A DNA stretch of 64,000 bases, taken from NCBI GenBank assembly GCA_003988855.1, contig QYAI01000020.1, forward strand, positions 248,001 to 312,000. The letters are read 5' to 3'. The stretch comes from Arachnopeziza araneosa. Its lineage: Eukaryota > Ascomycota > Leotiomycetes > Helotiales > Arachnopezizaceae. Below, in pieces: positions 34,836-47,108 of the stretch. The number at the start of each line of letters is the position of its first letter. Position 1 is the first letter of the stretch. Below the pieces are notes generated by a model that was not told where the DNA came from, ran no database searches, and saw only the letters and a program-made list of their open reading frames with translations. Both the position numbers and the translations under genes were made by a program.

Positions 34836-37800
34836 TTAAAGCTTAAGCTTTTCCGCAAACCACTTCTCAGCAACGGCAACTGCCTCCTCGATCTTATCAG
34901 AATGGATTCCTTGACCTGTTCGAACAGGCTCCTTGCCTCCTGAACGTCCGCCAACAACCTCTGAGACAGCAGCGGCCCAGCCTTCCGCAGTGACTCCTTT
35001 GGAGGCATGTTCCTAGATTTATTAGCGAGTAATTTTTGTAATGTGACAGGGTGATCTTACAGTGCTAACATAAACCCCATGCACAACAGCCCCTTCAGAA
35101 GGACTACCGCCGAACATGTACACCGTTTTATCCTTAGCTTTAGTCTTGAAGTGATTCAATACCTCAGCAATAGCTTTGGGATTTGCAGATACGGGTAGAT
35201 GGCCAATGTAAACTTTGCTATCCTTGTCTTTCGCAAAATGACTAGTAACGGTATCTAGCGCAGCCTTAGATTCCGCCTTTTGCTTCTTTTTCTGTTCGTC
35301 AAGAATATCCTTTTGCACCTTGGCAAAGCGGGTCTTTAAATCTTCCTTCTCGATTGTTGAGATTGTGAGTTGGTTTAAGTCTTGCTGCGCCGCTTTGACT
35401 TCGGCTTCTTTTTCCGGACCATGGGGGAGCTTGTCAATAATTTCAATTCGTTTGCCGAACTCAATCGACTGCCGTTGTGCTTCATGTGCTGCGTCACCAG
35501 TAAATGCAATGATTCTGCGAATACCTTTGGCGATACCACTCTCCTCAACGATAACCAGATCCTTGATTATGCCAGTCTGGTCAACGTGTGTTCCACCGCA
35601 GAACTCAACACTGATATTTCTCCACTCTGGGTTTTTAGGGTTCTCCAGAAGAGTATCAACCTCTACGCCAACTGAGACCACACGAACTGGGTTGGGATAT
35701 GTTTCTCCAAAGACGGCGCGAACACCATTGATACCCTTAGCGACGTCCAAATCAACTTCCTTTGAATATATCTTGCAGTTTTGCTTGATATACTTATTTG
35801 ACGAATCTTCAATCTTCTTTAACTCAGGAAGAGTTACAGCAGTCTTGTGAGAGAAGTCGAACCGCAGCTTGTCTTGATCAACCAAAGAACCTTTTTGGTT
35901 GATGTCATCACCGAGATGCTCTCGCAAGGCGTGGTTAAGAATATGAGTACCAGAATGGTTGTTTCGAATTGGGTGTCTTCGAAGTTCATCATACTCGCAA
36001 ATAACTTCATCTCCAGCCTTTAGCTTTCCGTATTCAAGATAGCCATTGTGAATAATATATCCACCGTACGCCTGAACATCCAAAACTTTGAACTCCGCAA
36101 CGCCATCGACGAGTATTTTGCCAGTATCATTGACTTGACCTCCTTGCTCAGCGTAAAAATTGGTCTTGTCTAGCAAGATACCGAATGGTTTATCTGATAG
36201 AACCCCTTCTGTAGATTTCAAGAACTCCTTTCCATCATAGACGAGTTGGACTTTTGCAGTAATGTCTCCTTTCGAGAACTTAGCATCATCATTCGGCCGC
36301 GCAATTCCAGTCTTGTCTAGTTCCGCAATCTGGTGTACGTCTAATTTAGCAAAAGTATGCGCAGCTTCCTTCACTGACTTGCTAGCCTCACGTGCCTTGT
36401 CTTGAGCAATCTTGATCTCTTCTTCATCAGTCTCAAGACCTCTTTCTTCTGCCATGATCTTTGTCAAATCTTCCGGAAATCCGAATGTATCATATAACCG
36501 CCATACATCTGCACCTGATAATTTTTTTGAGTTAGATTTGATTGCCTGAGCAGCATATTGTTCAAACATCTTTTCTCCGCGATCCAGAGTTCTGGCGAAT
36601 GCTTCTTCTTCTTCGTCAAGAATCTCCTTTACATCCTGTTCTCTTTTGACAATTTCTGGGAATTGAACACCCATTTGAGCCACAAGGGCAGGGAGGATCT
36701 TTGAGAAAAAGCTTCCAATTTCAGCATTGAAGTATTTTCGAGCATATCTAGAGCCTCGCCGTAATACACGCCGTACGACGTATCCTCTTCCTTCCTTATT
36801 TGGAACACCGCCATCCGAAATAGCAAAAGTCAATAGGCGAATATGATCAGCAATGACACGATAGGCAGTGTCAATGCCGTCGACATCATCTTTGCCGTAC
36901 TTGTCTGTGTATGGCCGGGCTTCCGTTACTTCTTGAATCTTTGCGAATAGAGGGTGGAATACATCAGTGTCGTAGTTGGAAGGTTTGTCTTGCAACACAG
37001 AAACTAATCGCTCATAGCCCATACCAGTGTCCACGTGCTTTGCGGGCAGTGTCTTCAGAGACTTGTCCTTTTGTCTGTCATATTGAATAAAGACGTTGTT
37101 CCAGATCTCTAGAACATTTGGGTCATCTTGATTGACTAGATGAGCAGCATTTCTGCCTCCTCCGATCCGGTCATAATGCACTTCACTACAGGGTCCACAA
37201 GGTCCTTGGTCGCCCATCTCCCAGAAGTTGTCTTTCATGTTCCCTGGTAGAATATGATCCTCGGCAACTCCTACACTTTTCCAGATCTCTTTGGCTTCAA
37301 GGTCTGGTTCAAGACCCGCAGCCTCGTCACCTTCAAAGTAGGTGACATAGAGGCGATCTGGATCCAATCCGTACACTTTGGTGAGAAGCTCCCATGACAT
37401 TTCGATAGCTCCTTGCTTGAAGTAATCGCCAAAAGACCAGTTTCCTAACATCTCAAAGAAGGTCTGGCTCGTGTGTCAGGAATACCATTCTAGGCCATTG
37501 GGTCAGAGCTTACGTGGTGATAGCTGTCTTTTCCAACATCATCTAAGTCCTAGAATAGTTTGTTATCTCTTGTGTCTATCCTTTGCCAATGGCGTGTTCT
37601 TACATTGTGTTTACCCCCCGCACGTATGCACTATTTCAGGTCAGCTCAACCTCAAAGCATTCTAGATTCTAACTATTTCTACCTTTTGGGTATCAACCGC
37701 TCTCTTTAAGTGGGCCATATCATCTGTCTTGCCTACGGTGCCCAAGAAAATTGGCTTGAACTGGTTCATACCAGCGTTGGTGAAGAGTAGAGTAGGGTCA

Positions 37801-38060
37801 TTATGAGGGACCACAGAAGACGACGGGACTGCAAAGCTCAAATTAGCTAGAATTCCTTTAAGTACGAGATCTTAGATATTCTATGATGCATAGTAACTCT
37901 CACAGAGCTCTTCCGACCTCATTGCGAGCTTCTAGAAAGATCTTGAGCCTTCTGCAGAATACCCCACCAACATACCAACTGTGTGTCCTTTTGCCTCGAA
38001 GTAGTCTAAAAAGGTCTTCCTAACCACTGGAGCAGTCCATTTTGTATGTGTATTCGCCAT
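34836..38060 (-). CDS. ala1: Alanyl-tRNA synthetase
   Basis: This class II synthetase charges tRNA-Ala. Exons are 34836..35012, 35061..37463, 37514..37549, 37604..37630, 37683..37828 and 37976..38060, giving 957 aa, standard for eukaryotic AlaRS. Two micro-exons of 27 nt (CIRAGGKHN) and 36 nt (DLDDVGKDSYHH) encode part of the aminoacylation core, joined to FTNAGMNQFKPIFLG before and FFEMLGNWSFGDYFK after. The editing domain has HSGTHILNH and CGGTHVDQT zinc ligands. The C-Ala domain ends with a GGRSGGK-type motif. The start MANTHTKW shows no clear mitochondrial presequence, although fungi often make both forms from one gene. A TGACTCA element lies 95 bp upstream. Confidence 0.97.
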
Positions 38061-38154
38061 TCTGACGATCGACCTGTCGAGTCTCCGATTCTTGAAAATT
38101 GGTGTTGTTGTGGTTGTGGTCCTCAGAAATCGCCGCGTCTCGGATCTCGAGAAG

Positions 38155-38161
38155 TGACTCA
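38155..38161 (+). promoter_or_regulatory. Gcn4/CPC1-type site (TGACTCA)
   Basis: A perfect TGACTCA lies in the 296-bp divergent region between the alanyl-tRNA synthetase (start 38060, minus) and the 218-aa protein gene (start 38357, plus). It could serve either gene; amino-acid starvation control of the synthetase is the likelier role. Confidence 0.65.
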
Positions 38162-38356
38162 GTCGCAACCTTCCCAGACCTAAACAACCTCGCAAATCAT
38201 TCATCCGCTCTCCCCTTTGATCTCCCGATAGGCCGATTCTACGCGAGCGCCAACTTTCTTCTTTCTTATCTTTTTGTCGTAAGGCGATTCGCTTGATTAG
38301 GACGAGCTGTGAATTATTTCAGGTGAACGAGTGTTTTGGGGAGGGATGGAAAGGAG

Positions 38357-39066
38357 ATGGAAGGCGTGCAAGCGACTACGACGACCAGAGTAAAGAAACG
38401 GAAGGCGGAGGGGCAAGACAACAATGACCGGCTATCGAAAAGGCTGAGCTTGCTCAATCTCGGTTGGTACTCACTCGATCCGTTCGATTCATATTTCATC
38501 CTGACAACATTGCAGAGCGAAATGGACAGAAGCTCTACGTGCCGGTAGAACAACCCACTTCCCCTCCACCACGAAAGGCTCCGAAAGCAACCCAGGATGA
38601 GGATTTTATGGAAATGGACAATTCAAAACACAAAGTCTACATTTACGATATAGATGCTGAACTATCTGACAGCGAATCCGATGATGGCAAGCTCGTCTTC
38701 CTACCCGATATCGAGAAGCATCTACGAGAGACCCGGATACCACCCTCAATACTAGCAAATAGCGATGGTGAATTGGCAGGGTGCAACCAGCTTGTTCTCT
38801 ATAATATCCCGAGTTCATTGACCGTGCCTGAGGAGAAGGATAACGTTAGAAAAGCGATAATCGAAACAAGAGCTCGGGCTAGGGCAAAACAGGAGGAAGA
38901 TAAACAGATCACCGAATCCCGAGATGCTCGGACGCTCATGTCACCTGTTAAGGAGAATGTAGATATCCACCACGATTGGTATCATGGCAAAGCCAATGGA
39001 ACTGTCACTACGCCCAATATTCTGGAGCCAATGGATGACGAACCAGACGCAATGGACCTTGGATGA
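38357..39066 (+). CDS. Conserved fungal protein of unknown function, 218 aa
   Basis: Exons are 38357..38462 and 38516..39066 (53-nt intron, donor GTTGGT, acceptor TTGCAG), giving 218 aa. The protein is charged and mostly disordered. It begins with a Lys/Arg-rich stretch that could act as a nuclear signal (RVKKRKAEG). Its best-ordered block is HKVYIYDIDAELSDSESDDG followed by LVFLPDIEKHLRETRIPPS and NQLVLYNIPSSLTVPEE. This looks like a protein conserved among filamentous fungi, but I know no function for it. It is divergent from alanyl-tRNA synthetase and convergent with the RCR-like gene. Confidence 0.8.
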
Positions 39067-39263
39067 GTTACAAGGGAGAAATGAATAGGAGTATTAATTA
39101 AAGACCGAATCTTTCACAATCTTCACATCTTTTTCTTCTTGTCTATTCCTGATAGTACATGAGATGCCTAAGGTATATCGGATCCCAAAAATCAATTCCC
39201 AATGCTCCAATCCTATAAGAGATCTACCAATCTACCCATCCACCAAGCGCAGCTAGTCCTTAT

Positions 39264-39912
39264 TTACAATCTATATGGGTTGTTGCTCGCCTCACTTCTA
39301 CCAGTGTTTTGGGGACGAACCGGTGGTGGCCCTGCCGGGGCTTCATATTCCGGAGATGGTTCTCCAGACTCTGCTGGTCTTCTTGTAGGCTCGGATCTTC
39401 TTTGCGAAGGGTCAACCTTCGTGGCTCCAACAGGTGGCTGATAAGTCGGTGGTAGGGGCGCATTCGGGTCGTACATTGGCGGAGGCATCGAGTGCATGCC
39501 ATATTGTCCATCTGGCGCTCCGTATTGGTTGTAGAATACGGAAGGATTTTGGTATACTGGATCATATCTTGCCCGTTCTCGTCTATTGAGCATCCACTAT
39601 TCCAAACGTTAGCTGTCTGCTTTCCTAGGTTTGAGAAAGAATTCGCACTCGATGGTATGCTAGTGGTCGAAGACCCTTATTTAATCTTCTCTTCGCATGC
39701 CATCTTCCACCGATCATATATGCAAAGAACAGAAAGAAGATGCCGAAGAAAATCGTCCATCTGATGATCTGGCCCGTCTACAGGCTATCAGCATCTCTCA
39801 AGCCCAGTCACTTCAGAATACATACTCTCGTCCACCAGAATCCATCATCAACAATAAACTCATCACCATTGTCATCAGTCACTATCTCCTGCCTCGCCCA
39901 AAGAATCGACAT
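39264..39912 (-). CDS. RCR1/RCR2-like single-pass membrane protein
   Basis: Exons are 39264..39596, 39649..39777 and 39826..39912 (introns 52 and 48 nt), giving 182 aa. A short lumenal N-terminus (MSILWARQEIVTDDNGDEF) is followed by one transmembrane segment (IIRWTIFFGIFFLFFAYMIGG, split here as IIRWTIFFGIFF and LFFAYMIGG). A basic cytosolic juxtamembrane region (RWHAKRRLNKGLRPLAYHRWML) and a Pro/Tyr-rich tail with PPPMYDP, PPTYQPP and PEYEAP follow. PPxY-like motifs suggest recruitment of Rsp5-type ubiquitin ligases, as in yeast Rcr1/Rcr2, which affect plasma-membrane traffic and chitin deposition. The family assignment rests on architecture as well as local similarity. Confidence 0.78.
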
Positions 39913-40624
39913 CTTATTGTTCTCGAGTCGCTGTTCAGGTGCCGTTAGAGTCGAGATGAAAGGACAAGCTCAACCAAATAGTAGAAGTTTCCGAGCACTA
40001 AATGACGATCGATTATATACCTGTAACTGTGTTGTCTTTCAGTTTTCAATCTGAGGGAAAGAGAGCACCAAGCTTGTGAAATACTTTAAGGACTGAAGAA
40101 GTTGTAATCGCAATTTAGAGTGGCGGTGCAGCTTTCTTGAGATTCTGAGGCAGGGGATAACGCGGTTACGGTTTCAGACCGCGTCGACCTTGTCGCAGAA
40201 GCTGGCTTTCCAAACTTCTCACGCAGAGAACAAGAGGCGAAAGTTTCGTTTTCTTGAGGGTTTTTAGAGGATAGTTTAGGATTGAAAGATTGAAATTATG
40301 ATTCAAGGCGATTTCCCTTTCCCATAAGGTTCTTTCTTGGCTGGTCGATCTGGCCGCATCTGTAAATAAATAATTTGAAACTAGCGCTGTCCGTCAAGGG
40401 AGCAACCGCAACTTGCCGAACACTCCTCGAGAGCCCCTGACTCCAGGATCAGGCACGTGATATCCAACTCATTAGATGCTACCTAGGTAAAGCTTCTATT
40501 CGAATGCATTGTTATTTGGTTTTCGTGCTTGAAGCCAATGTTTTCATTCTGTCCCAGATCAATGTCTCAACTCTTGAACAATACAGTAGAATACAACATA
40601 TAAATTGAATGGTATATGGCTATC
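39913..40624. other. Intergenic region, RCR-like promoter and VPS8 3' flank
   Basis: A CACGTG core lies at 40454-40459. Otherwise I see no gene, RNA or repeat. Confidence 0.45.
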
Positions 40625-43600
40625 TTATCCATCAATGGGACATTTGTACTCCCTACCATCGGGAGCTGCAGTATCTTCAACCTGCATTGCTTCCAAGCAG
40701 GACTGATGATAGATATGTCTACAAGCAAGTACTACAAGCGGACCTAAGTCTTGCTGGCCTCTTGCATCTTCGGGTTCATTTCGATGACCCTCTTCGTCCA
40801 CATCATCTCCTTGACTATTATTTCCTGGGCCTTTACCCCTGCTCTTCATAATCTCAGTGACACTCGCTTTGCTGGTATTGCGTACATGCGCTCTCCCTTT
40901 ACCGCGTTCTGTCTGACCTCCTGCCAGCTCAGATCTCCGTTCCTTTCTTCTCTTCAGGTCTTGTTCTTCCCTCTCCTCCCACCTAGAGAAGACATCGCCT
41001 GAAACACCTGGGCCCCAGACACGTCGACCACATCCCTCGCAAGTGGAACCTCGAGGTCTCCAGCCACGCTGGCGAAGCACTGTAGCCGATTGTACATTCA
41101 CAAAAAGATCCTTATCGAGTAGCCGATTGGCCAGGCTAAGAATCCTCTCTTCGTATGCATAGGCAGAAAAGATGGAAGCGAGGACGGCTCTTAAATTACT
41201 TAGATTTGGTGATGAGATCGACGCTCTAGTGAGGAAGGCTCGAAGGATCCTAAGAAATGATACCTGCACTCCGGAAGCAGCTGGTGTTGAGGTTGAAGTC
41301 AGCAACGCTGTGAAAGTGCGCTGTACCAAAGTACGTAGTTGTGTAAGGAATTTCTCATGATCGATATCAGGGCTTGCGTCATCTAAACTTGTCGAAATTT
41401 GTCTAGTGATTTGAACCGTAACATCAATGAGATCCAACCAAAGAGCTTCTTCTGGTAATAATTCATTTGTAATTTTCTGTTTCCTTCGAGTTGGAGACGT
41501 TATCAACCCTCGAGCTGGTGTTTTTGTTTGGCCTTGACATAGCCAAATTCCAACGTTTGTGTATTTTTGCAATGCTTCTAGCAGGTCTTTTGTTGCCCCA
41601 TCTAACTGTGATGCATCCGAATCGTCGGTTGAGATGCAAAGTAAGCCGAGTAAAGCACTCTCCAGAGTTTTGAGATGCTTCACAAGTCGGTTCATACCTT
41701 CCTTTAATTGACCATCCCTGGCCATCAAAACAACAGCTGCATCTACAACTCCACTCTCTTCCATATATGGCAGCACTTTATCTAAGCGCAAGTTACCGGC
41801 CTGTACCATCTCAACAAAGGTAGCCACATGAGATGAGTCAAACTGACACATCAATTGAACATATTGTTCTGTAAATTGAGCATGTGGTGTGGTCTTTCCG
41901 TCTTCCTTCTCACTAGATGTTGGCTCAAAAAGAGTGTGTAGGTACGTATATTGGAGTCCATCGTCGTCTGGGATGGAATCCAAGAACGTTCTATGCAGCT
42001 CGGGAGCATATAAATCTATTGTCCGCGCGGTCTTCGCAGCATCGAGATGAATAAGATCAGCTGCATGAGCTTCGATTACATCATGAACATCTCGAATCTG
42101 CCGCTTTGTTAAACCAGAACGAGATCTCAGGCAATCAGCTATGCATTCAAATGCAGCCTCACGATCGTCTGGGTCATCAAAGTAGGTTTGTACAAGCTTG
42201 CTGTACTGTTTCTCCGATCTATAAACACTTTTGAGAACTCGGTAGAATCCCGCTTTCTGAAAAAAAGGCAAAAGAGATCCTAAATCTGGTGGATGGTAAA
42301 CCGAGAGGAGATATTCGGCACTCAATTGTGCATCATCAGCAAGATCTTCGCCTGGGTAATTGCACAAGCCTACTAAGACTTTGTGTAAAGCCGATCCAGA
42401 TAATAGGAGGTACTGAGGAAACTTAGGCAGATTCCGTGCAATGAACATGTCGAGATAGATTGTATCCTCAGTTGCAAAGTCATTAGGGTTCATGACCTCC
42501 AGAAGAATGGTAATAATATATTGCCTGTTCACAGAAAGACCAAATATATGCTCTTCCGATAGGTTACGTATCGACCCACCGTTGACAGCGCGCTCCGGTG
42601 TATCATTGAGAAAAGAGTCTTCAAATGCCTCATTGAGAGCACTCAAAAAGCTTGGGGCGTCGAATTTTAAGATCATTCGAAGGTATGGAAACGAAGGTTC
42701 ATGAGGTTGTGTTGGTTGTGTTAGGAATGGTTGTCCACCACTTTTTGGCCATGTGATGGTCTTGCCTAAGAAGACGAACCAATATAACTCGGCTTTGGCA
42801 TTCAGAGCCTCTTGATCATCAAGAAGCTCACCCGTAGGGTACACACGGCCCGTGAAGGTGTACGACATATATGGGAACATCTTTAAAGCGTTGACGCCGA
42901 ATATTGGGTCTTCCATTACATTTGCCTGAGTGAAGTAGTCTCCATTTTGAGCCAGAGGAATCAAAAGCGTTAAAAGATCCACTAGAGGCGTAATGTAGTC
43001 GTGAAGTGCCCGGTTCCAAACATAGATTAATGCATCATAGAGATTGTGCTGCTTACACAGCGTGGTGACTTGATCGATATCGAGTGTGGTTGTCTCCATG
43101 TGACAAATCATTTCTTCCAGACGGCTTTCCCATCCCTTGCTTACAAAATGAAAAACCATACTCTTTACAACTGCGGGTGGTATGGTAGTAATCGTTTTCT
43201 CTAGGATATGAGGTTCCAAAGTCTCAAGAAAGATGCCTTCCGAGTCTCCATCTTCGTACCATTCATACGCTTCATCAAAGAGAAACTCAATGTCATCAAT
43301 GCTGAGACAGGCGTCAAAACAAGCTTCAGCTAGTTCCTTCAGCTCGGTCTGGCGCGTTTCTGCTGCTTGGTTATGTTGCTGGCCAAAGGCAAACTTCAGA
43401 GACGCTGTCATAATCTCTACCAGTTTATCACGCACCATCGAGTGGCGTAGGTCGGTATCCTCTGGAAGTCCTATGGTAAGCTTATCGGCATCGCCAGTGT
43501 AGTAGGACGTTGCCAACTGAATAGCACCAATATAATCTCCATCTTCTACCAACGCAATGAGTCGGTCTGCCCAATTCGACAGGGTTCCAATCGAGACATC

Positions 43601-45467
43601 ATTGAACCCAAGTAGAAACATCCGACTCTTGTAAGCTTTGAAACTCATATAAAATGCGTCTGCAACAACGCCGTGCATCGAAGGATCATCTTCATCTAGC
43701 TGCTCAACCAGGGTGTGCAATTGTTTCGAAAACAAATCCTGATGATAAATATGCTTGTTAACAAGGTCAAAAGCCTCAGTCATGCGCATGCTTCCGTCTT
43801 CCAAGATTATCAGGCGCTGGGTAATCGTTAGAACTGTCAACACTGACCGGCTTAGCCATTGAACGGCGACGATTGCCTCTTCTGCTTTCCACCGGCTTCG
43901 TGGCTTGAAGGAAAGGCTGGGGGGTTTATCTTTGTTAGACGATTCCTCTTCGTCAACTTCAAGAACCGTTAAAACGTTTGACCAACAATAAACTAGTTTC
44001 ACTTTGGACACATCACTCCCAGTTTTTAGATCTGGTACTTTTAACTTTACGGCCGGAAACCATGCTAAACAGCCACTTAGTGCACTATGAGCGGCCACTT
44101 CTTTTGGACGTGCAGCCTTGTGCTGTGTTTGAGCAACGGGAGTTGTAGAGACGACGACAAGCAGATAAGGGGTTAGCATGGCAGTCAACCCCAAAGTATC
44201 TGTTCCACGCTCAACGTTGCCCAAAGGAAGAGGAGCAAAAGCAAGAACAGTGCTTGGCTTCCGAGGCTTGCCAGCCGTCGTAGAGTCATTAGGATATCGG
44301 CCTAGTATCCTCGTCGTCTTAACCGTTCGTCCAACAGCACCCATTCCCCTAGTAGCGAGATGGGAGAAGGCCATACCACGATCATCAGCTGAGACAAGGG
44401 CTGTATGCCGGGTGCCAAGAAATCCGAGATGCCTGATGGCAACATTCGGTACATGGCCATCCACAGATCGGTTGATCATTTGCGAAGTATCCAAGCTTGG
44501 TATGTGGAGAAATGGTTTAGCTGCCCTGGCCGTCTCCCAGGTAAAGATACTACCATTTACATGGCCACCAGCAACAATTAGATGATCCGCTGATATAGCA
44601 ATAGAAGTGATAGCACCGGATTCAATAGCTGCTTTTGTCAGGACACTTCGATGGGAGATAATTTAAAGACATACCTTTAGTACCCGGCCCGATGATTGAT
44701 CTGAGGTTCTGATGATAGTCGAAAATTAAGATTATTCCTTTAGATGTTCCCAGTACAATAGATGCAGAAACTGATATACATGTTGGCACGCCAAAATTTC
44801 GTTTGCCAACTTCTGAAAACGCTTGGCCATTTATCTTTTTGAGCTTTGTCCATCGTACAACCTCCCATGGAGGAGACGGTGTGTCGGTGTCTCCAGAATC
44901 TGGCAAGATTTGACTAGTTAGTGACGCATTTCGAGTATGATTTCTTAGGAAAGCCGGGGAGCCTGCTCGGGGGGGTGTAAGGTTTGGGCTTGAGAGACGG
45001 GATTGGAAGCGTCTATCAAAGGGTCGGAAAGATGGGGTTGGACTCTGGAGGCCGGGTCGTGATGCGATCGAGGGGAGTATACTGCTTCCAGCAGGTGAGG
45101 AGAGAATAGAGCCCTGGTAGGAGTAAGAATAGCTCATGCATTGAAGTGGCCTACATACCTGGACAGAAGGAGAGTCGTCTGGAACAGAGAGCAGAGAATC
45201 GATAGGACTCCCGGATCTTTGTGGCAGAGCCTCTAAAGATCCATCTTCAGAAGGGCTTTCTATTCCACCAGCAAGCTTGTATCGGTTGGTGACATTTCCC
45301 AATTGCTGAGGCGTAGAAGCGCCATCTCTCACTTCGTGTAGCAATTCTACGATGCGGCCCCCAGTGACTTGTCCATTCTCTCTAATTCTTGCCTTTGGTG
45401 TGTTCCCATCTCCGTTAATAGTAGCCTCCTCCCCACCACTGTCGTTTTCCACGGAAGATGAGCTCAT
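40625..45467 (-). CDS. vps8: Vps8, CORVET tethering complex subunit
   Basis: Vps8 is the CORVET-specific subunit that binds Rab5/Vps21 and tethers early endosomes. Exons are 40625..44631, 44675..45113 and 45159..45467 (introns 43 and 45 nt), giving 1584 aa. A disordered Ser/Pro-rich N-terminus leads into a beta-propeller with HVNGSIFTWE near 320 and GHVPNVAIRHLGF. A long alpha-solenoid follows with the family block YMSFKAYKSRMFLLGFNDVSIGTLSNW (split: YMSFKAYKSRM, FLLGFNDVSIG). The C-terminus is a RING: CEGCGRRVWGPG, then CRHIYHQSC and YKCPI. The protein stops four residues after the last Cys pair region, so the RING is compact but complete enough for the family. It is divergent from the GPALPP gene. 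Confidence 0.95.
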
Positions 45468-45911
45468 TGAGAATCGTTCATGGTTCGGTGCACCTCAGCT
45501 GGTCGATGCGCCGCAGGTATTGGGCTCATGGAGACCTGGGATTTTAACACTCCATCAAGGCGAAATAATCATTCAGTCGTAAACTTCAATTTGCTTTGTA
45601 CTCCGGAAGATCGAAGGAGCTCCTGTCGTCCCTGGTTGGTTTCGATAAATGAAGCTCTCCTTCTAGGTAGGTCCCTCCTCGCTTGGAGTCTGTTGATCAG
45701 ATGTCAGGAAAGCTGCCTGGCCTGGCTTCACGAGCCTCCTGCAGCTTTAGTACACACAACTTACGACTTTCAAGATTTAAGAAAGACCAAATCAGTGTTG
45801 CTAATACGGCAAAGCCACAGCCTAAAAACTTTACCGATCTGACGGGTCCGGTTCCAATGCCTCGAGCAGAACAGAACCAACATCGATTAATTCACGACAA
45901 GAGCTGACAAT
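45468..45911. other. Divergent promoter VPS8 / GPALPP gene
   Basis: This 444-bp region contains short open frames on the plus strand with no recognisable domain. They end before the GPALPP start and are more likely leader sequence. Confidence 0.45.
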
Positions 45912-47108
45912 ATGCCTTCCGTTGGCCCAGAGCTACCTCCTCACCTGGCAAAGCGCAAGCGGTCTGTGGATGAAGATGATGGTCCCAATCCACCACCCAG
46001 AAAACTCCAAGCTGCCTCTCCTTGTTCAGCGAAGCCAACCCTACCACCTACGAGGAACCCAGATGAGGTAGACATTGAGGACGACTCAGAGGATGATTTC
46101 AGCCCTTCTATACCCAATACAAATAGTATAAAGAAGGCTACACGTGAAATGACATTATCACCTGCTAAGAGCCCAGACGAGGTCGAGTTGGATAATGAGT
46201 CTGATGGTGATTATGGTCCCGCTTTACCAACCACGAAAGCTGCAGCAGGGCCGGCATTACGACCTTCAAAGAACCCAGATGAACTAAATATGGAAGAAAG
46301 CTCAGAAGATGATGGCTACTGCCCCTCGGTCCCCAATCCAGCTCAAGCAACGAAACCTCCCATCGGTCCCTCTCTACCTCCAAAGCGCGTCCATGGGCCA
46401 GCTCCACCCCCAGCAAACCTGTCCGAACTACCTTCTCATCCTGCCAACTCAGACTTAGATTCCTCTTCTGATGATGACTATGGACCCTCACTCCCACCCG
46501 CGCCAGGCTCCGCAGCCGCTTCTCTTCTTCAAAACCAACAAGAACAAGAACAAGAACAAATCGCCCGTATCACGGCCTCTCACACACCCAATAAACCACA
46601 GCGAGCAGAATGGATGCTCGCACCGCCCACCGACTCTGACTGGACATCACGAATTGACCCAACAAAACTCAAGAATCGCAAATTCGCGTCGGGCAAAGGA
46701 GCAAAAGCACCAGCTGCAAAGAGCGGAGTAAGTGCGATCTGGACGGAGACACCAGAAGAGAAGCGGCGGAGGTTGGAGGATGAGGTGATGGGGAGGAGTG
46801 AGGGGAGTTCTGCCGCTTCGAAAGGGACTAATAGTGTGAGAGGAGAGGATAAGGAACAGGTCGAGACGGAGAGAAGGATTAGGGAATATAATGAGAAGAA
46901 TAGAGGGAGGACTCTGATGGAAGAGAGGAGAGCGGCGCAAGAGAAGGGGATGTTAGAAAAGGAGGAGGACGATGATCCAAGTAAACGTGGGTTTGATAGG
47001 GAGAAGGATATGGCACTTGGTGGGAGGATGGGGGAGGCGAAGAAGAGGGAGATGTTGGGAAGAGCGGCTGATTTTGGGAGTAGATTTCAAAGAGGGAAGT
47101 ACTTGTAG
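45912..47108 (+). CDS. GPALPP-motif protein (DUF3752 family)
   Basis: This single-exon gene codes for 398 aa. The N-terminal half repeats an acidic block plus a GP-x-LPP-type motif (VGPELPPHL, YGPALPT, IGPSLPP, YGPSLPP), the hallmark of GPALPP1 proteins. The C-terminal DUF3752 part starts at EWMLAPPTDSDW and contains FASGKGAKA, IWTETPEEKRRRLEDEV and ADFGSRFQRGKYL. Function is poorly known; human GPALPP1 is a nuclear protein. The tail is highly charged with a likely helix. Four copies of an acidic repeat (NPDEVDIEDDSEDD and variants) indicate internal duplication. Confidence 0.88.
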   Translation: MPSVGPELPPHLAKRKRSVDEDDGPNPPPRKLQAASPCSAKPTLPPTRNPDEVDIEDDSEDDFSPSIPNTNSIKKATREMTLSPAKSPDEVELDNESDGDYGPALPTTKAAAGPALRPSKNPDELNMEESSEDDGYCPSVPNPAQATKPPIGPSLPPKRVHGPAPPPANLSELPSHPANSDLDSSSDDDYGPSLPPAPGSAAASLLQNQQEQEQEQIARITASHTPNKPQRAEWMLAPPTDSDWTSRIDPTKLKNRKFASGKGAKAPAAKSGVSAIWTETPEEKRRRLEDEVMGRSEGSSAASKGTNSVRGEDKEQVETERRIREYNEKNRGRTLMEERRAAQEKGMLEKEEDDDPSKRGFDREKDMALGGRMGEAKKREMLGRAADFGSRFQRGKYL

